Origin: Oxalobacteraceae bacterium
Lineage (GTDB): Bacteria > Pseudomonadota > Gammaproteobacteria > Burkholderiales > Burkholderiaceae_D
Assembly: GCA_947448025.1 (NCBI GenBank)
Contig: CANFLV010000026.1
Coordinates: forward strand, 1-44,847
DNA length: 44,847 nt
Direction: 5' to 3'
Positions 35,995 to 44,820 of the stretch are shown here, piece after piece. A program made the translations under genes and the position numbers. The notes beneath the pieces are model-generated. The model searched no databases, was not told the DNA's origin, and worked only from the letters and a program-made list of their open reading frames with translations. Numbering within the stretch: the first letter of the stretch is position 1; each line of letters begins with the position of its first letter.

Positions 35995-37293
35995 ATGTTG
36001 ATCGCCAGCCTCGTCCGTCCCTGTCGCCTTGCAATCGGTGCGCTCTTCCTTACGTCTTTTGCTGCCAGCGCCATGGCTGGCCCCGACGCAACGGTACTCG
36101 ATCATGCACAGCGCCAGCAGCCGGTTCTGCTCGACACGCTAAAGAACCTGGTCTCGATTGAATCGGGCAGTGGAGACCGTGCAGGCCTCGACAAAATTTC
36201 CGCCTACATCGCCGAGCGCCTGAGCAGTCTCGGCGGCAAAGTGGAATTCCTCGAACCGGCTGCTGACACGTATCGCATGCACGATACGCCTGAAAAAATC
36301 GGCCGTATGGTCAAGGCGAGCTTCGAAGGCTCAGGCTCCAAGTCGATCCTGCTGATTGCGCATATGGACACGGTCTACCTGAAAGGCATGCTCGCCAAAC
36401 AGCCCTTCCGCATTGATGGCAATCGTGCCTACGGTCTCGGCATTGCCGATGACAAGGCAGGTATTGCCGTGATTCTGCATACGCTGGAAATCCTGAAAGC
36501 CATGAATTTTCGTAATTACGGCAGGGTCACGGTGCTCATCAATGGCGACGAGGAGATCAGTTCACCGGCATCGCGTTCAATTTTTGCAAAACTCGGTGCA
36601 GAACACGACCTGACCATGTCCCATGAAGGTTCGTCGATCACCGACGACCAGCTGTCCTTGGCGACCGCTGGGATCGCGGCCGTGACACTAAAAGTGACAG
36701 GCCGCGCATCGCATGCCGGCGCAGCGCCTGAGCGCGGCCGCAATGCGATTTACGAACTGGCGCACCAGCTCATGCAGACGCGTGACTTTTCCGAGCCGGC
36801 CAAGGGCATCAAGATGAACTGGACCATGATCAATGGCGGCACGAACCGCAATGTGATTCCTGCTGAAGCCAGCGCTGCCGCCGATGTGCGCGTCGAACGC
36901 ATCGCCGACTATGACGGCCTGGAAAAAAAGGTCCGAGAAACCATCAAGAACCAGCTGATTCCAGATACGAAAGTCGACCTTACATTCGAACGTCGTCGGC
37001 CACCGATGCAATCCTCCGCAGCCGGTTTGAGCGTCGCGAAATACGCCAGCAACATCTATGGAGAAATAGGCAAATCGATCAAGGTCACCAGCACCGTCGC
37101 CGGCGGCGGCACCGATGCGGCGTTTGCGTCGTCAATGACACAAAACGCCGTGATTGAACGTTTCGGCTTGCAGGGCTTTGGCGCGCATTCGAATGACAGC
37201 GAGTACGTGCTGATTGACTCGATTGCGCCGCGCCTGTACATGACAACGCGCCTGATCATGGATTTCTCTAACGGTCTGGTAAAGCTGGACTAG
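35995..37293 (+). CDS. M20 family exported carboxypeptidase (glutamate carboxypeptidase-like)
   Basis: A 432-residue zinc aminoacyl/carboxypeptidase with an N-terminal signal (about 1-28, to AMA/GPD). Metal ligands are His in IAHMDTVY, Asp in GIADDKAG, Glu-Glu in NGDEEISS and His near the end in FGAHSNDSEYVLI; a dimerisation domain (about 195-310) is between. The family includes carboxypeptidase G2, which removes glutamate from folates. Substrate is not fixed. Usually a D-amino-acid transaminase lies between dacC and ybeD in related genomes; here this gene is there. Confidence 0.9.
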   Translation: MLIASLVRPCRLAIGALFLTSFAASAMAGPDATVLDHAQRQQPVLLDTLKNLVSIESGSGDRAGLDKISAYIAERLSSLGGKVEFLEPAADTYRMHDTPEKIGRMVKASFEGSGSKSILLIAHMDTVYLKGMLAKQPFRIDGNRAYGLGIADDKAGIAVILHTLEILKAMNFRNYGRVTVLINGDEEISSPASRSIFAKLGAEHDLTMSHEGSSITDDQLSLATAGIAAVTLKVTGRASHAGAAPERGRNAIYELAHQLMQTRDFSEPAKGIKMNWTMINGGTNRNVIPAEASAAADVRVERIADYDGLEKKVRETIKNQLIPDTKVDLTFERRRPPMQSSAAGLSVAKYASNIYGEIGKSIKVTSTVAGGGTDAAFASSMTQNAVIERFGLQGFGAHSNDSEYVLIDSIAPRLYMTTRLIMDFSNGLVKLD

Positions 37294-37380
37294 CGTCGGC
37301 AGGGCGACACGGCTAAAGCTTCTCGGCGCCTTGGCCCGGCGCCAGTTAAAATACGGCTTAGCCTGATTTTCGAGATTGCC

Positions 37381-37662
37381 ATGACTGAACCAACCCCATC
37401 GCCGACTGAATCCCTGATCGAATACCCGAGCGACTTCCCCATCAAGGTCATGGGCGCCATGCATGACGCATTTGCCCAGACCATTGCCGAAGTCGTAATG
37501 GGCTTCGATCCCGGCTTCGATCCGGCGACCATGGAAATGCGCCCGTCGAGCAAAGGGACTTACCTCTCGCTGACGGTCACCGTGCGCGCGACCAGCCGTG
37601 AGCAACTTGATAATCTGTACCGCGCCTTGTCCGGCCATCCGATGATTAAATACGTCCTCTAA
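37381..37662 (+). CDS. ybeD: YbeD/DUF493 family protein
   Basis: A 93-residue protein of the YbeD family: YPSDFPIKVMGAMHDAFAQTIAEVV near the start and SSKGTYLSLTVTVRATSREQLDNLYRALSGHPMIKYVL at the end, the ferredoxin-like fold pattern. The family is allosterically linked to lipoate attachment by its constant place before lipB; a biochemical role is not fixed. The stop is followed directly by the lipB GTG. Confidence 0.93.
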   Translation: MTEPTPSPTESLIEYPSDFPIKVMGAMHDAFAQTIAEVVMGFDPGFDPATMEMRPSSKGTYLSLTVTVRATSREQLDNLYRALSGHPMIKYVL

Positions 37663-38304
37663 GTGCCCGCCCCGAAGATCATCCAGCGCGGCTTCGAGCC
37701 TTATGAAGCCAGTTATGCGGCCATGCGCGCCTTCACCGATGCGCGTACGGCCGACACGCCCGATGAACTGTGGCTGGTCAGCCATCCACCGGTCTTCACG
37801 CTGGGTCTCGGTGCAGATCGCGCGCATGTGCTGAACCCGCATGATGTCCCCGTAGTGCAGACCGACCGCGGCGGCGAAGTGACTTATCACGGGCCGGGTC
37901 AGGTCGTCATTTATCTGCTGATCGATCTGCGCCGTGAGCAGCAGGGCGCGCGGCTGTTCGCGCGCGAATTCGTCGGCAAGATCGAGCAAGCCGTCATCGA
38001 CACCCTGGCAGCGTATAATCTGGGCGGTGAGCGCAAGCCTGGCGCGCCCGGCATTTACGTCGCCAGCGGTCCGCTGCAAGGCGCGAAAATCGCCGCGCTC
38101 GGCCTGAAGATTCGCGGCAATGGCTGTACTTACCATGGTGTGTCGCTGAATGTGGCGATGGACCTCGCGCCGTTCGGCTGGATCAATCCCTGCGGCTATG
38201 AGGGACTGGTCACGACCGACATGCAATCCCTGGGCGCCGATGTCGCAGTAGTCGATGTACAAGCGATGCTGGCGCTGCAATTGACAAAATTACTGACGCG
38301 CTGA
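37663..38304 (+). CDS. lipB: Lipoyl(octanoyl) transferase
   Basis: A 213-residue enzyme that moves octanoate from acyl carrier protein to lipoyl domains. It starts at GTG 37663 directly after the ybeD stop. Blocks are [16 protein letters not shown] and [42 protein letters not shown] with catalytic Cys in NPCG and Lys in AKIAALG. It is followed by lipA 39 bases on. Confidence 0.96.
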   Translation: MPAPKIIQRGFEPYEASYAAMRAFTDARTADTPDELWLVSHPPVFTLGLGADRAHVLNPHDVPVVQTDRGGEVTYHGPGQVVIYLLIDLRREQQGARLFAREFVGKIEQAVIDTLAAYNLGGERKPGAPGIYVASGPLQGAKIAALGLKIRGNGCTYHGVSLNVAMDLAPFGWINPCGYEGLVTTDMQSLGADVAVVDVQAMLALQLTKLLTR

Positions 38305-38343
38305 CGAACCCGTCACGCTGCCCTCACCTGCCAACGACTAGCC

Positions 38344-39315
38344 ATGACCGACAAGACTGATCCGATCGCCGCCCCGACTTACTACAATCCGCTTGAAAAG
38401 CAAAAAGGCGCTGGCAAGACGGCGCGCATCCCGATCAAGATCATCCCTGCCGAGCGCATCCCCAAGCCCGACTGGATCCGTGTGAAAGCCGCGTCGCCGA
38501 CGACGCGCTTCTATGAAATCAAGGATATCCTGCGCGCCAATAATCTCGTGACTGTCTGCGAAGAAGCCAGCTGCCCGAACATCGGCGAATGCTTCGGCAA
38601 AGGTACTGCGACCTTCATGATCATGGGCGACAAATGCACACGCCGCTGCCCGTTTTGCGATGTCGGCCACGGCCGTCCGGACCCGCTCGATGAAAACGAG
38701 CCGGAAAACCTCGCCAAGACGATTGCCGCGCTCAAGCTCAGCTATGTCGTCATCACCTCGGTCGACCGCGACGATTTGCGCGATGGCGGCGCGGCGCATT
38801 TTGCGGCCTGCATCCGCCGTGTGCGCGAACTGTCGCCCGACACGCGCATTGAAATCCTCACGCCGGACTTCCGTGGCCGCATGGACCGCGCACTGGAAAT
38901 CCTGGTCGCCTCGCCACCGGACGTAATGAACCACAATCTTGAGACCGCGCCGCGACTGTACAAGGAAGCGCGACCTGGCTCCGATTATGCGTACTCGCTG
39001 AACCTGCTCAAGCGCTTCAAGGAATTGCATCCAACGACGCCGACCAAGTCCGGCATCATGGTTGGCCTCGGTGAAACCGACGAAGAAATCCTGCAGGTCA
39101 TGCGCGACCTGCGCGAACACAAGGTCGACATGCTCACGATCGGCCAGTACCTGATGCCGTCGGGCGATCATTTGCCGGTGCGTCGGTATGTGCATCCTGA
39201 TACCTTCAAGATGTTTGAGGAAGAGGCGTACAAGATGGGCTTTGTGCATGCGGCGGTGGGGGCGATGGTGCGCTCGAGCTATCATGCGGATCAGCAGGCG
39301 CATGGTTTGGTATAA
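38344..39315 (+). CDS. lipA: Lipoyl synthase
   Basis: A 323-residue radical-SAM enzyme that inserts two sulfurs into octanoyl chains. The auxiliary cluster is [12 protein letters not shown] and the SAM cluster is [22 protein letters not shown] and [16 protein letters not shown] are family blocks. Codon usage and length are normal. It ends the ybeD-lipB-lipA operon; an accessory region begins behind it. Confidence 0.97.
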   Translation: MTDKTDPIAAPTYYNPLEKQKGAGKTARIPIKIIPAERIPKPDWIRVKAASPTTRFYEIKDILRANNLVTVCEEASCPNIGECFGKGTATFMIMGDKCTRRCPFCDVGHGRPDPLDENEPENLAKTIAALKLSYVVITSVDRDDLRDGGAAHFAACIRRVRELSPDTRIEILTPDFRGRMDRALEILVASPPDVMNHNLETAPRLYKEARPGSDYAYSLNLLKRFKELHPTTPTKSGIMVGLGETDEEILQVMRDLREHKVDMLTIGQYLMPSGDHLPVRRYVHPDTFKMFEEEAYKMGFVHAAVGAMVRSSYHADQQAHGLV

Positions 39316-39345
39316 GTAAGACGCGGGATTTTGCCTTTGGCTTCA

Positions 39346-39369
39346 ATTTGTAGTAACGTATCTACAAAT
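39346..39369. promoter_or_regulatory. Inverted-repeat operator of the TA pair
   Basis: Eight-base inverted arms ATTTGTAG and CTACAAAT with an 8-base spacer lie 19 bases before the antitoxin ATG, overlapping the probable promoter. This is the usual place for a Phd/YefM antitoxin operator (negative autoregulation). AAAGGAG follows, then the ATG. Confidence 0.55.
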
Positions 39370-39387
39370 AAGGCCAAAGGAGCTATC

Positions 39388-39642
39388 ATGACCATCACCA
39401 CACTCTCTAGCCGGGAATTCAATCAGCACGCCAGCGACGCCAAAAAGGCGGCAAACAGTGGGCCAGTCTTCATTACCGATCGCGGCCGCCCCGCCCATGT
39501 CCTGTTGAGCATCAAAGATTACCAACGGCTAACCGGTGGCCAGCAGAAAATCGCCGAATTGCTAGCCATGCCCGGCATTGAAGATATCGAACTCACGATT
39601 CCAGTGCAAAAAGACCTTGCGCGTGCAGCTGATTTCTCATGA
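39388..39642 (+). CDS. Phd/YefM-family antitoxin
   Basis: An 84-residue antitoxin starting at ATG 39388 with AAAGGAG upstream; the longer frame from 39331 covers the operator and is not used. The Phd fold signature is SSREFNQHASDAKKAANSGPVFITDRGRPAHVLLSIKDYQRL. A Glu/Leu-rich tail (residues 50-84) should bind the toxin. It overlaps the toxin start by four bases. Confidence 0.9.
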   Translation: MTITTLSSREFNQHASDAKKAANSGPVFITDRGRPAHVLLSIKDYQRLTGGQQKIAELLAMPGIEDIELTIPVQKDLARAADFS

Positions 39643-40064
39643 TGTTAATCCTCGACACCAACGTCGTTTCCGAATTGCGCAAAGTTAGCGCAGGCAAAGG
39701 CGATGCGAATGTCACATGCTGGGCCGACAGTGTCGTCGTTAGTAATTTGTACCTGTCGGCGATTACCATTCAAGAGCTGGAAATTGGCGTGTTGCTGGCC
39801 GAACGGCGCGATCCTGTTCAAGGGGCGATGTTAAGGACCTGGCTCAACAGCAATGTATTACCCGCCTTCACCGGCCGTATTTTGTCGGTAGATACTGCTG
39901 TCGCACTATGCAGCGCAAAACTTAATGTGCCCAATCCCCAAGCTATTCGAGATGGATTGATTGCAGCGACCGCCATAGTGCACGGCATGACCGTAGTCAC
40001 TCGCAACATTGGCGATTTCGCAGCAACTGGGGTGGCACTACTCAATCCATGGTCACCGACCTGA
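39639..40064 (+). CDS. PIN-domain toxin (VapC-like)
   Basis: A 141-residue PIN ribonuclease. Acidic residues are Asp6 (LILDTN), Glu46 or Glu48 (IQELEIG), Asp105 (RDGLIAATA) and Asp126 (TRNIGDF), which would hold Mg2+ for RNA cleavage. It overlaps its antitoxin as ATGA. The Phd/PIN pairing is common (also called FitAB/VapBC-like). It likely cleaves tRNA or rRNA; the target is not known. Confidence 0.9.
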   Translation: MMLILDTNVVSELRKVSAGKGDANVTCWADSVVVSNLYLSAITIQELEIGVLLAERRDPVQGAMLRTWLNSNVLPAFTGRILSVDTAVALCSAKLNVPNPQAIRDGLIAATAIVHGMTVVTRNIGDFAATGVALLNPWSPT

Positions 40065-40156
40065 TTCGACAATGCCGGCTACACTGACTCAAGATCAGAT
40101 GCACATTTGCAATGACATGTGTAAGCTTGAAGCCGTCCCTTTCCAACAAAAATAAA

Positions 40157-41545
40157 ATGACCAAACTTCACCTGCAGGCCTTATCCGTCGCCGCACTCGC
40201 GTTTGCCATCACTGGCTGCAGCAGCATTAGACACGATGTCGCACCGATCCACAGCGCCTACACCGTGCAGACCGAAGGCGGCGGCGCCATCGCGCGCGTC
40301 ATCACGGCGGCAGCCGACTGCCCCCTTATCGAAATCGATGGACGTGCACAAACAATGACGCAACGTGCGGCGCCAGCGACCATTGCGGCGCGCGACCCGG
40401 GCAAGAAAGACAGCAAGCCGGCCAACTTTCCGCTACGCAGCTGCGAAGCCCCACTGCCGCGCGGCACACACAGTGCGCAGATCGGTAGCTTCGCGTTTCC
40501 GCTGGCGCCTGCCGAGCCAAAACGCATCATCATCCTCGGCGACACCGGCTGCCGCATGAAGCAGGCAGAAAACGAATTCCAGCCCTGTAACGATACCAAG
40601 GCTTGGCCATTTGCCGAAGTGATCAAGAGCGCTGCCGCCTTCAAGCCGGAGCTCGTGATCCACGTCGGCGACTTCCATTATCGCGAGAGCCCCTGCCCTG
40701 CTGGCAATGCCGGCTGTGCGGGCAGTCCGTGGGGCTTTGGCATGGATGTCTGGGACGCGGATTTTTTCACGCCGGCAGCACCCTTGCTGAAGTCAGCGCC
40801 GTGGGTCTTCATGCGCGGCAATCATGAAAGCTGCGCGCGTGCCGGACAGGGCTGGTTCCGCTTCCTTGACAATACGCCGTGGTCAGCCGCGCGCTCATGC
40901 GACGATCCGGCCAACGACGGCGAGGCGGATTTTTCTGCGCCCTATAGCGTGCCGCTTAATGCCACCACGCAGCTGATCGTGTTCGACTCATCCAGGGCTG
41001 GCCTGAAGGCGTACAAGCCTACTGACGCAGCGTATGGCAAATACCTCACGCAGCTGCAAGAAGTTGACCGGCTCGCGTCACAGAGACAGCATAATTTTTT
41101 CCTCGCCCATCATCCGGTACTGGCCTTTGCGCCAAACCCGACGGGCGGACCAACTTATCCCGGCAATGGCGGCTTGCAGTCAGTAATGGCGCAGCTGCAT
41201 GGGCAGCGCCTGTTTCCGCGTAACGTAGAGCTGGCACTGCACGGCCATGTGCATCTGTTCGAAGCCGTCAGCTTCGCCAGCGATCATCCGGCGAGCATCG
41301 TGCTGGGTAACAGTGCTTCAGGCGCCGATGTCGACCTGCCGGCACAGCTGCCACCGGGCCTGATGCCGGCACCGGGTGCCATCGTTGATGATTTTGTTTC
41401 GCGTTCGGGGTTTGGCTTTGCCAGTCTTGAACTGATAGCTCAGGCATGGCAGCTGACGGAATATGATGTGCAGGGACGGGCGATTTTCAAATGCGCTTTG
41501 AAGGATGGAAAATCACGCTGTGCGCGCGTCGGACAGGATAAGTGA
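40157..41545 (+). CDS. Lipoprotein metallophosphoesterase
   Basis: A 462-residue calcineurin-like phosphoesterase. I start at ATG 40157; a lipoprotein signal ends FAITGCSS (Cys21). The metal motifs are GDTG (128-131), GDFHYRE (171-), GNHES (221-), AHHPV and GHVH. It is likely exported to the cell envelope and dephosphorylates small phosphoesters; the closest known activities are acid-phosphatase-like. It has no Shine-Dalgarno that I can see. It overlaps the next gene in the longer reading of that gene. Confidence 0.86.
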   Translation: MTKLHLQALSVAALAFAITGCSSIRHDVAPIHSAYTVQTEGGGAIARVITAAADCPLIEIDGRAQTMTQRAAPATIAARDPGKKDSKPANFPLRSCEAPLPRGTHSAQIGSFAFPLAPAEPKRIIILGDTGCRMKQAENEFQPCNDTKAWPFAEVIKSAAAFKPELVIHVGDFHYRESPCPAGNAGCAGSPWGFGMDVWDADFFTPAAPLLKSAPWVFMRGNHESCARAGQGWFRFLDNTPWSAARSCDDPANDGEADFSAPYSVPLNATTQLIVFDSSRAGLKAYKPTDAAYGKYLTQLQEVDRLASQRQHNFFLAHHPVLAFAPNPTGGPTYPGNGGLQSVMAQLHGQRLFPRNVELALHGHVHLFEAVSFASDHPASIVLGNSASGADVDLPAQLPPGLMPAPGAIVDDFVSRSGFGFASLELIAQAWQLTEYDVQGRAIFKCALKDGKSRCARVGQDK

Positions 41546-41555
41546 AGGGAAGATC

Positions 41556-42284
41556 GTGCCGCTTGTTCAGCCTTTCCGTTTCCCTTGGGATGGTCATTTT
41601 CCCGACGCGCTGATTCATGCAAAAGAATCAGCAGTCAAAAAACATGTTGCTTATCCAGCGGCCAAAGCAGGTGATGTCAATGCTGCATTCAAACTAGTCT
41701 CGACTACCCTCAATGATGCGACAGTAGAGTCCCTGGTCGACATGGCTGAATTTGAAGCGCCAATATTGGTTAGTGTTCACGCAGAAGAAGCCGTTGGCGT
41801 TAACGCCATTCCGGAAGTGATGGCAGATTTTCTTGCCATTATTTTAGGATGGGAAGTTGAGCAATTCGTGGTTCAGGCCAACGTCGTAAATCATACGGGG
41901 GCGGGAGGATTTGCCCGGATGGCCAGACAAGCGATCTTTGCTGGTGAAATCACCCCGGGACGTCGTTATGTGATCGTTGATGACTTCATTGGCCAAGGCG
42001 GAACAATTGCAAACCTCAGGGGTCACATCATGCAGCAGGGCGGCATCGTGATTGGGGCAACGGTTTTGACCGGCAAAGACTATTCTGCGATACTCAAACA
42101 AGACAAAAGTAAGTTAATCGATCTGAGAATACGACATGGACAAATTGAAAACTGGTGGCAGCAACGCTTTGGATTCGGTTTCGACTGCCTCACAGCTTCA
42201 GAATCCCGTTATCTCTGCAACACTGCTACAAGCGAAAAAATCCGCACTGGAATCGAAGAAGCGGATGCTGGCTCTGCACACTGA
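41556..42284 (+). CDS. Phosphoribosyltransferase-like protein
   Basis: A 242-residue protein. I start at GTG 41556, with AGGGAAG upstream, ten bases after the phosphoesterase stop; an ATG at 41505 would overlap that gene. The PRPP loop YVIVDDFIGQGGTIANL is clear, with a hood of VVNHTGAGGFARMARQAIFAGEI. It is a type I phosphoribosyltransferase, but the base substrate cannot be told (orphan PRTase family). The AT-richer composition and the TA pair nearby suggest an accessory origin. A small ORF overlaps its end. Confidence 0.8.
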   Translation: MPLVQPFRFPWDGHFPDALIHAKESAVKKHVAYPAAKAGDVNAAFKLVSTTLNDATVESLVDMAEFEAPILVSVHAEEAVGVNAIPEVMADFLAIILGWEVEQFVVQANVVNHTGAGGFARMARQAIFAGEITPGRRYVIVDDFIGQGGTIANLRGHIMQQGGIVIGATVLTGKDYSAILKQDKSKLIDLRIRHGQIENWWQQRFGFGFDCLTASESRYLCNTATSEKIRTGIEEADAGSAH

Positions 42285-42423
42285 AACTGGCCAGTTTATC
42301 GTTTCTGTAAAAAGTACCCATCATTCGCAACCCCGGTTTTTATCACCGACTGAGATTGAAGATTTGCGAGCGACGAAACACTCCGTAGCACAGCTTACCT
42401 TTGGATTTCTACGGCAAGCCTGA
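42265..42423 (+). CDS. Small ORF overlapping the phosphoribosyltransferase gene
   Basis: A 52-residue ORF at ATG 42265, overlapping the PRTase by 20 bases (the open frame reaches back to 42136, giving 95 residues but a 149-base overlap). It is basic and Ser/Thr-rich (VKSTHHSQPRFLSPTEIEDLRATKHS). I do not recognise it. The coupled overlap hints at a real gene; a strong hairpin terminator follows 16 bases after its stop. Confidence 0.45.
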   Translation: MLALHTETGQFIVSVKSTHHSQPRFLSPTEIEDLRATKHSVAQLTFGFLRQA

Positions 42424-42439
42424 GTAGCTCACTTGATGC

Positions 42440-42475
42440 AAATAACAAAGCCCGCTTTTGCGGGCTTTGTTATTT
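42440..42475. terminator. Bidirectional terminator with 16-bp perfect stem
   Basis: A perfect 16-bp stem with a TTTT loop: A-rich flank plus GCCCGC / GCGGGC core and T-rich flank, so it can stop transcription from both sides. It lies between the small ORF and the convergent helicase gene. Confidence 0.92.
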
Positions 42476-42561
42476 ATGCCCTCTGTTAATTCTAATCTTT
42501 AGAGAACTGATCGAATTATTATCTGGTGCAAATCCACGACATACTGCCTCGGCGGTGTCGA

Positions 42562-44820
42562 TCATGCTGGCTTGGCGATCCACCACTCCGGTAACAAAGC
42601 CTGCACTTCAGGCCGCGCAAAGCGGTCATCCATCAGATGCAGCACGCCTCTATCCTGCTCGGTGCGAATCACGCGACCGGCCGCTTGCACGACTTTTTGC
42701 AAACCCGGATACAGGTAAGTGTAATCATAGCCAGCGCCAAACATCGCCTCCATGCGCAGGCGTATCTGCTCATTGACCGGATTGATCTGCGGCAGCCCTA
42801 AGGTCGCGACAAAGGCGCCGATCAGCCGCTGTCCGGGCAAGTCTATGCCTTCCGCAAACGACCCACCGAGCACTGCGAATCCAATGCCACGACTATTCAA
42901 AGTGAAGCGTTCAAGAAAAGCATCGCGTTCACTCTCCTGCATGCGCCGCTCCTGCAGCCAGTGCGGAATATGCGCGTGTTCTTGCGCGAACAATTCAGCG
43001 ACTTTTTGCAGGTAATCGTAGCTACTGAAAAACGCGAGGTAGTTTCCGGGCAGTGCCTCGTACTGCTGCGCCATCAATGCCACGATTGGTGACAGCGAGG
43101 CCTCGCGATGCTGGTAGCGCGTCGAGATTTTACGTGCCACGGTCACCTGCAATTGATCCGCTGAGAACGGCGCGGCGACATCGACCCACGCCGCAGTCGC
43201 AGGCAAGCCCAGCGTATCGCTATAAAAATGCCAGGGACTCAGGGTCGCAGAAAACAGCGTCGTCGAGCGCGCTGCGGCAAAGCACGGCGCCAGAAACGGC
43301 GCGGGCACGACATTGCGCAAACAGAGCAGCGCCGCAGGCCGCGCCTTCGAACCGTTCAGCGTGACATCAAACAGCGAATGCTCGCCGAACTGCTCGGCCA
43401 TGCGCGCGAAATGCAGCAAATTGAAATAGAAACCCTGCAGCGCCGGATCAAGTGTCGTCGGATGTTGGGCCTGGTAGTCGCCTATCATCGCGATCGCATT
43501 TTGCAGCGCGCCGAGGAATTTTTGCGGCAGCGCTGGATAGACTTGATACGCTTCCTGCTGCTCTTTTGCGAGCGCATTCCAGCTGCGCAGCAAACGCTCC
43601 AGCGGCTTCACCAGCGAGACCGGCGCTGTCAGCCTCAGGCTGTGCAGCTGCGACTGCTCAAGCTCGGCCGTAAACATTTTTCGCGCGCGCTCGATCATGT
43701 TGTGCGCTTCATCGACGAGCACGGAGACGCGCCATTGATTCGCCACCGTCAAGCCATACAGCAGCCCGCCGAAATCGAAATAATAGTTATAGTCACCCAC
43801 CACCACATCGCTCCAGCGCACCAGATCCTGGCTCAGGTAATACGGGCAGACCTGATGCGCCAAGGCGACCTCACGCACGGTGGCGCGGTCGAGCATGGGC
43901 GTCTGCAAGGCTGCGCTGCGCGCCTGTGGCAGGCGGTCGTAAAAACCTTTCGCCAGCGGACAGGAGTCGCCATGACAGGCCTTGTCCGGATATTCGCACG
44001 CTTTGTCGCGGGCGACGAGTTCGACTACGCGCAGCGATAAGTCCGGGGCGCTACTGGTAAGCAGATCGAGCGCATCAAGCGCCACACGTCGGCCCGAAGT
44101 TTTCGCAGCGAGGAAAAATACCTTGTCGAGTCCTTCGCCGGGACAGGCTTTCAAGAGCGGAAACAGCGTGCCGATGGTCTTGCCGATACCGGTCGGCGCC
44201 TGCGCCATCAGGCAGCGCCCGCTGCTGTTCGCTTTATAAACAGCCTCTGCCAGCTGGCGCTGTCCGGGGCGAAAGTCGGCATGCGGAAAACGCAGCTTCG
44301 TCAGCGCAGCATCGCGCGCGTTCCGGTGTACGAGTTCCTGCTCGGCCCAGACCATGAAGCGGCCGCAATGCAATTCAAAAAACTGGCGCAATATCGGCGC
44401 CGTCGCGTCTTCTGTCAGCACCGTTTCAGTCTGACTGTCGATATCGAAATAGACAAGCGCGAGCCGCAGCTGCTGCAAGACGAGCTGCTCACACAGCAGC
44501 CAGCCATAGATGCGCAGCTGCGCCCAGTGCAGCTGGCGATGATTGTCCGGCATGCGTGCAAGATCGCCGCGGTGCGTCTTGATTTCTTCGAGCTGGTTTT
44601 GCGTCGGGTCATAACCATCGGCACGACCGCGCACATGCAGCGCGCCGAAGTCACCGGAGAGACTCACCTCCGTCTGGTAATCGGCAGCGCGCCGCGAAGT
44701 CACCAGCGTATGGCCGGCGATGCCTTCCTGCGCGGTCGGCGATGGCGTGAAACGCAGGTCGAGGTCGCCAACTTTGGCCGTGAATTCACACAGCGCGCGC
44801 ACGGCCACGATGTACTTCAT
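42562..44820 (-). CDS. PD-(D/E)XK nuclease / XPD-DinG-type helicase fusion
   Basis: A 752-residue protein starting at ATG 44820. The N-terminal 130 residues look like a RecB/Cas4-type nuclease: Asp68 in GRADGYDP, Glu79 and Lys81 in LEEIKT. The helicase has Walker A APTGIGKT (208-215), DEAH (370-373) and an Fe-S cluster set Cys275, Cys282, Cys287, Cys325 as in XPD/DinG. Motifs V/VI are near the C-terminus (GGSFAEGIDLPG and QAAGRVIRTEQDRGVL). It likely repairs DNA structures; a 5'-3' polarity is inferred. The start overlaps the upstream gene as ATGA. Confidence 0.88.
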   Translation of the reverse strand: MKYIVAVRALCEFTAKVGDLDLRFTPSPTAQEGIAGHTLVTSRRAADYQTEVSLSGDFGALHVRGRADGYDPTQNQLEEIKTHRGDLARMPDNHRQLHWAQLRIYGWLLCEQLVLQQLRLALVYFDIDSQTETVLTEDATAPILRQFFELHCGRFMVWAEQELVHRNARDAALTKLRFPHADFRPGQRQLAEAVYKANSSGRCLMAQAPTGIGKTIGTLFPLLKACPGEGLDKVFFLAAKTSGRRVALDALDLLTSSAPDLSLRVVELVARDKACEYPDKACHGDSCPLAKGFYDRLPQARSAALQTPMLDRATVREVALAHQVCPYYLSQDLVRWSDVVVGDYNYYFDFGGLLYGLTVANQWRVSVLVDEAHNMIERARKMFTAELEQSQLHSLRLTAPVSLVKPLERLLRSWNALAKEQQEAYQVYPALPQKFLGALQNAIAMIGDYQAQHPTTLDPALQGFYFNLLHFARMAEQFGEHSLFDVTLNGSKARPAALLCLRNVVPAPFLAPCFAAARSTTLFSATLSPWHFYSDTLGLPATAAWVDVAAPFSADQLQVTVARKISTRYQHREASLSPIVALMAQQYEALPGNYLAFFSSYDYLQKVAELFAQEHAHIPHWLQERRMQESERDAFLERFTLNSRGIGFAVLGGSFAEGIDLPGQRLIGAFVATLGLPQINPVNEQIRLRMEAMFGAGYDYTYLYPGLQKVVQAAGRVIRTEQDRGVLHLMDDRFARPEVQALLPEWWIAKPA

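Noticed and set aside
37325-37344. Two GGCGCC sites before ybeD as an operator
   Set aside because: Each site is its own palindrome and common in GC-rich DNA; a pair 8 bases apart is weak evidence.
37132-38280. 382-codon minus-strand frame over the M20 peptidase, ybeD and lipB
   Set aside because: It crosses three motif-confirmed plus-strand genes and has no family features or ribosome-binding site.
38338-39303. 321-codon minus-strand frame over lipA
   Set aside because: Exact antisense shadow of a well-supported lipoyl synthase.
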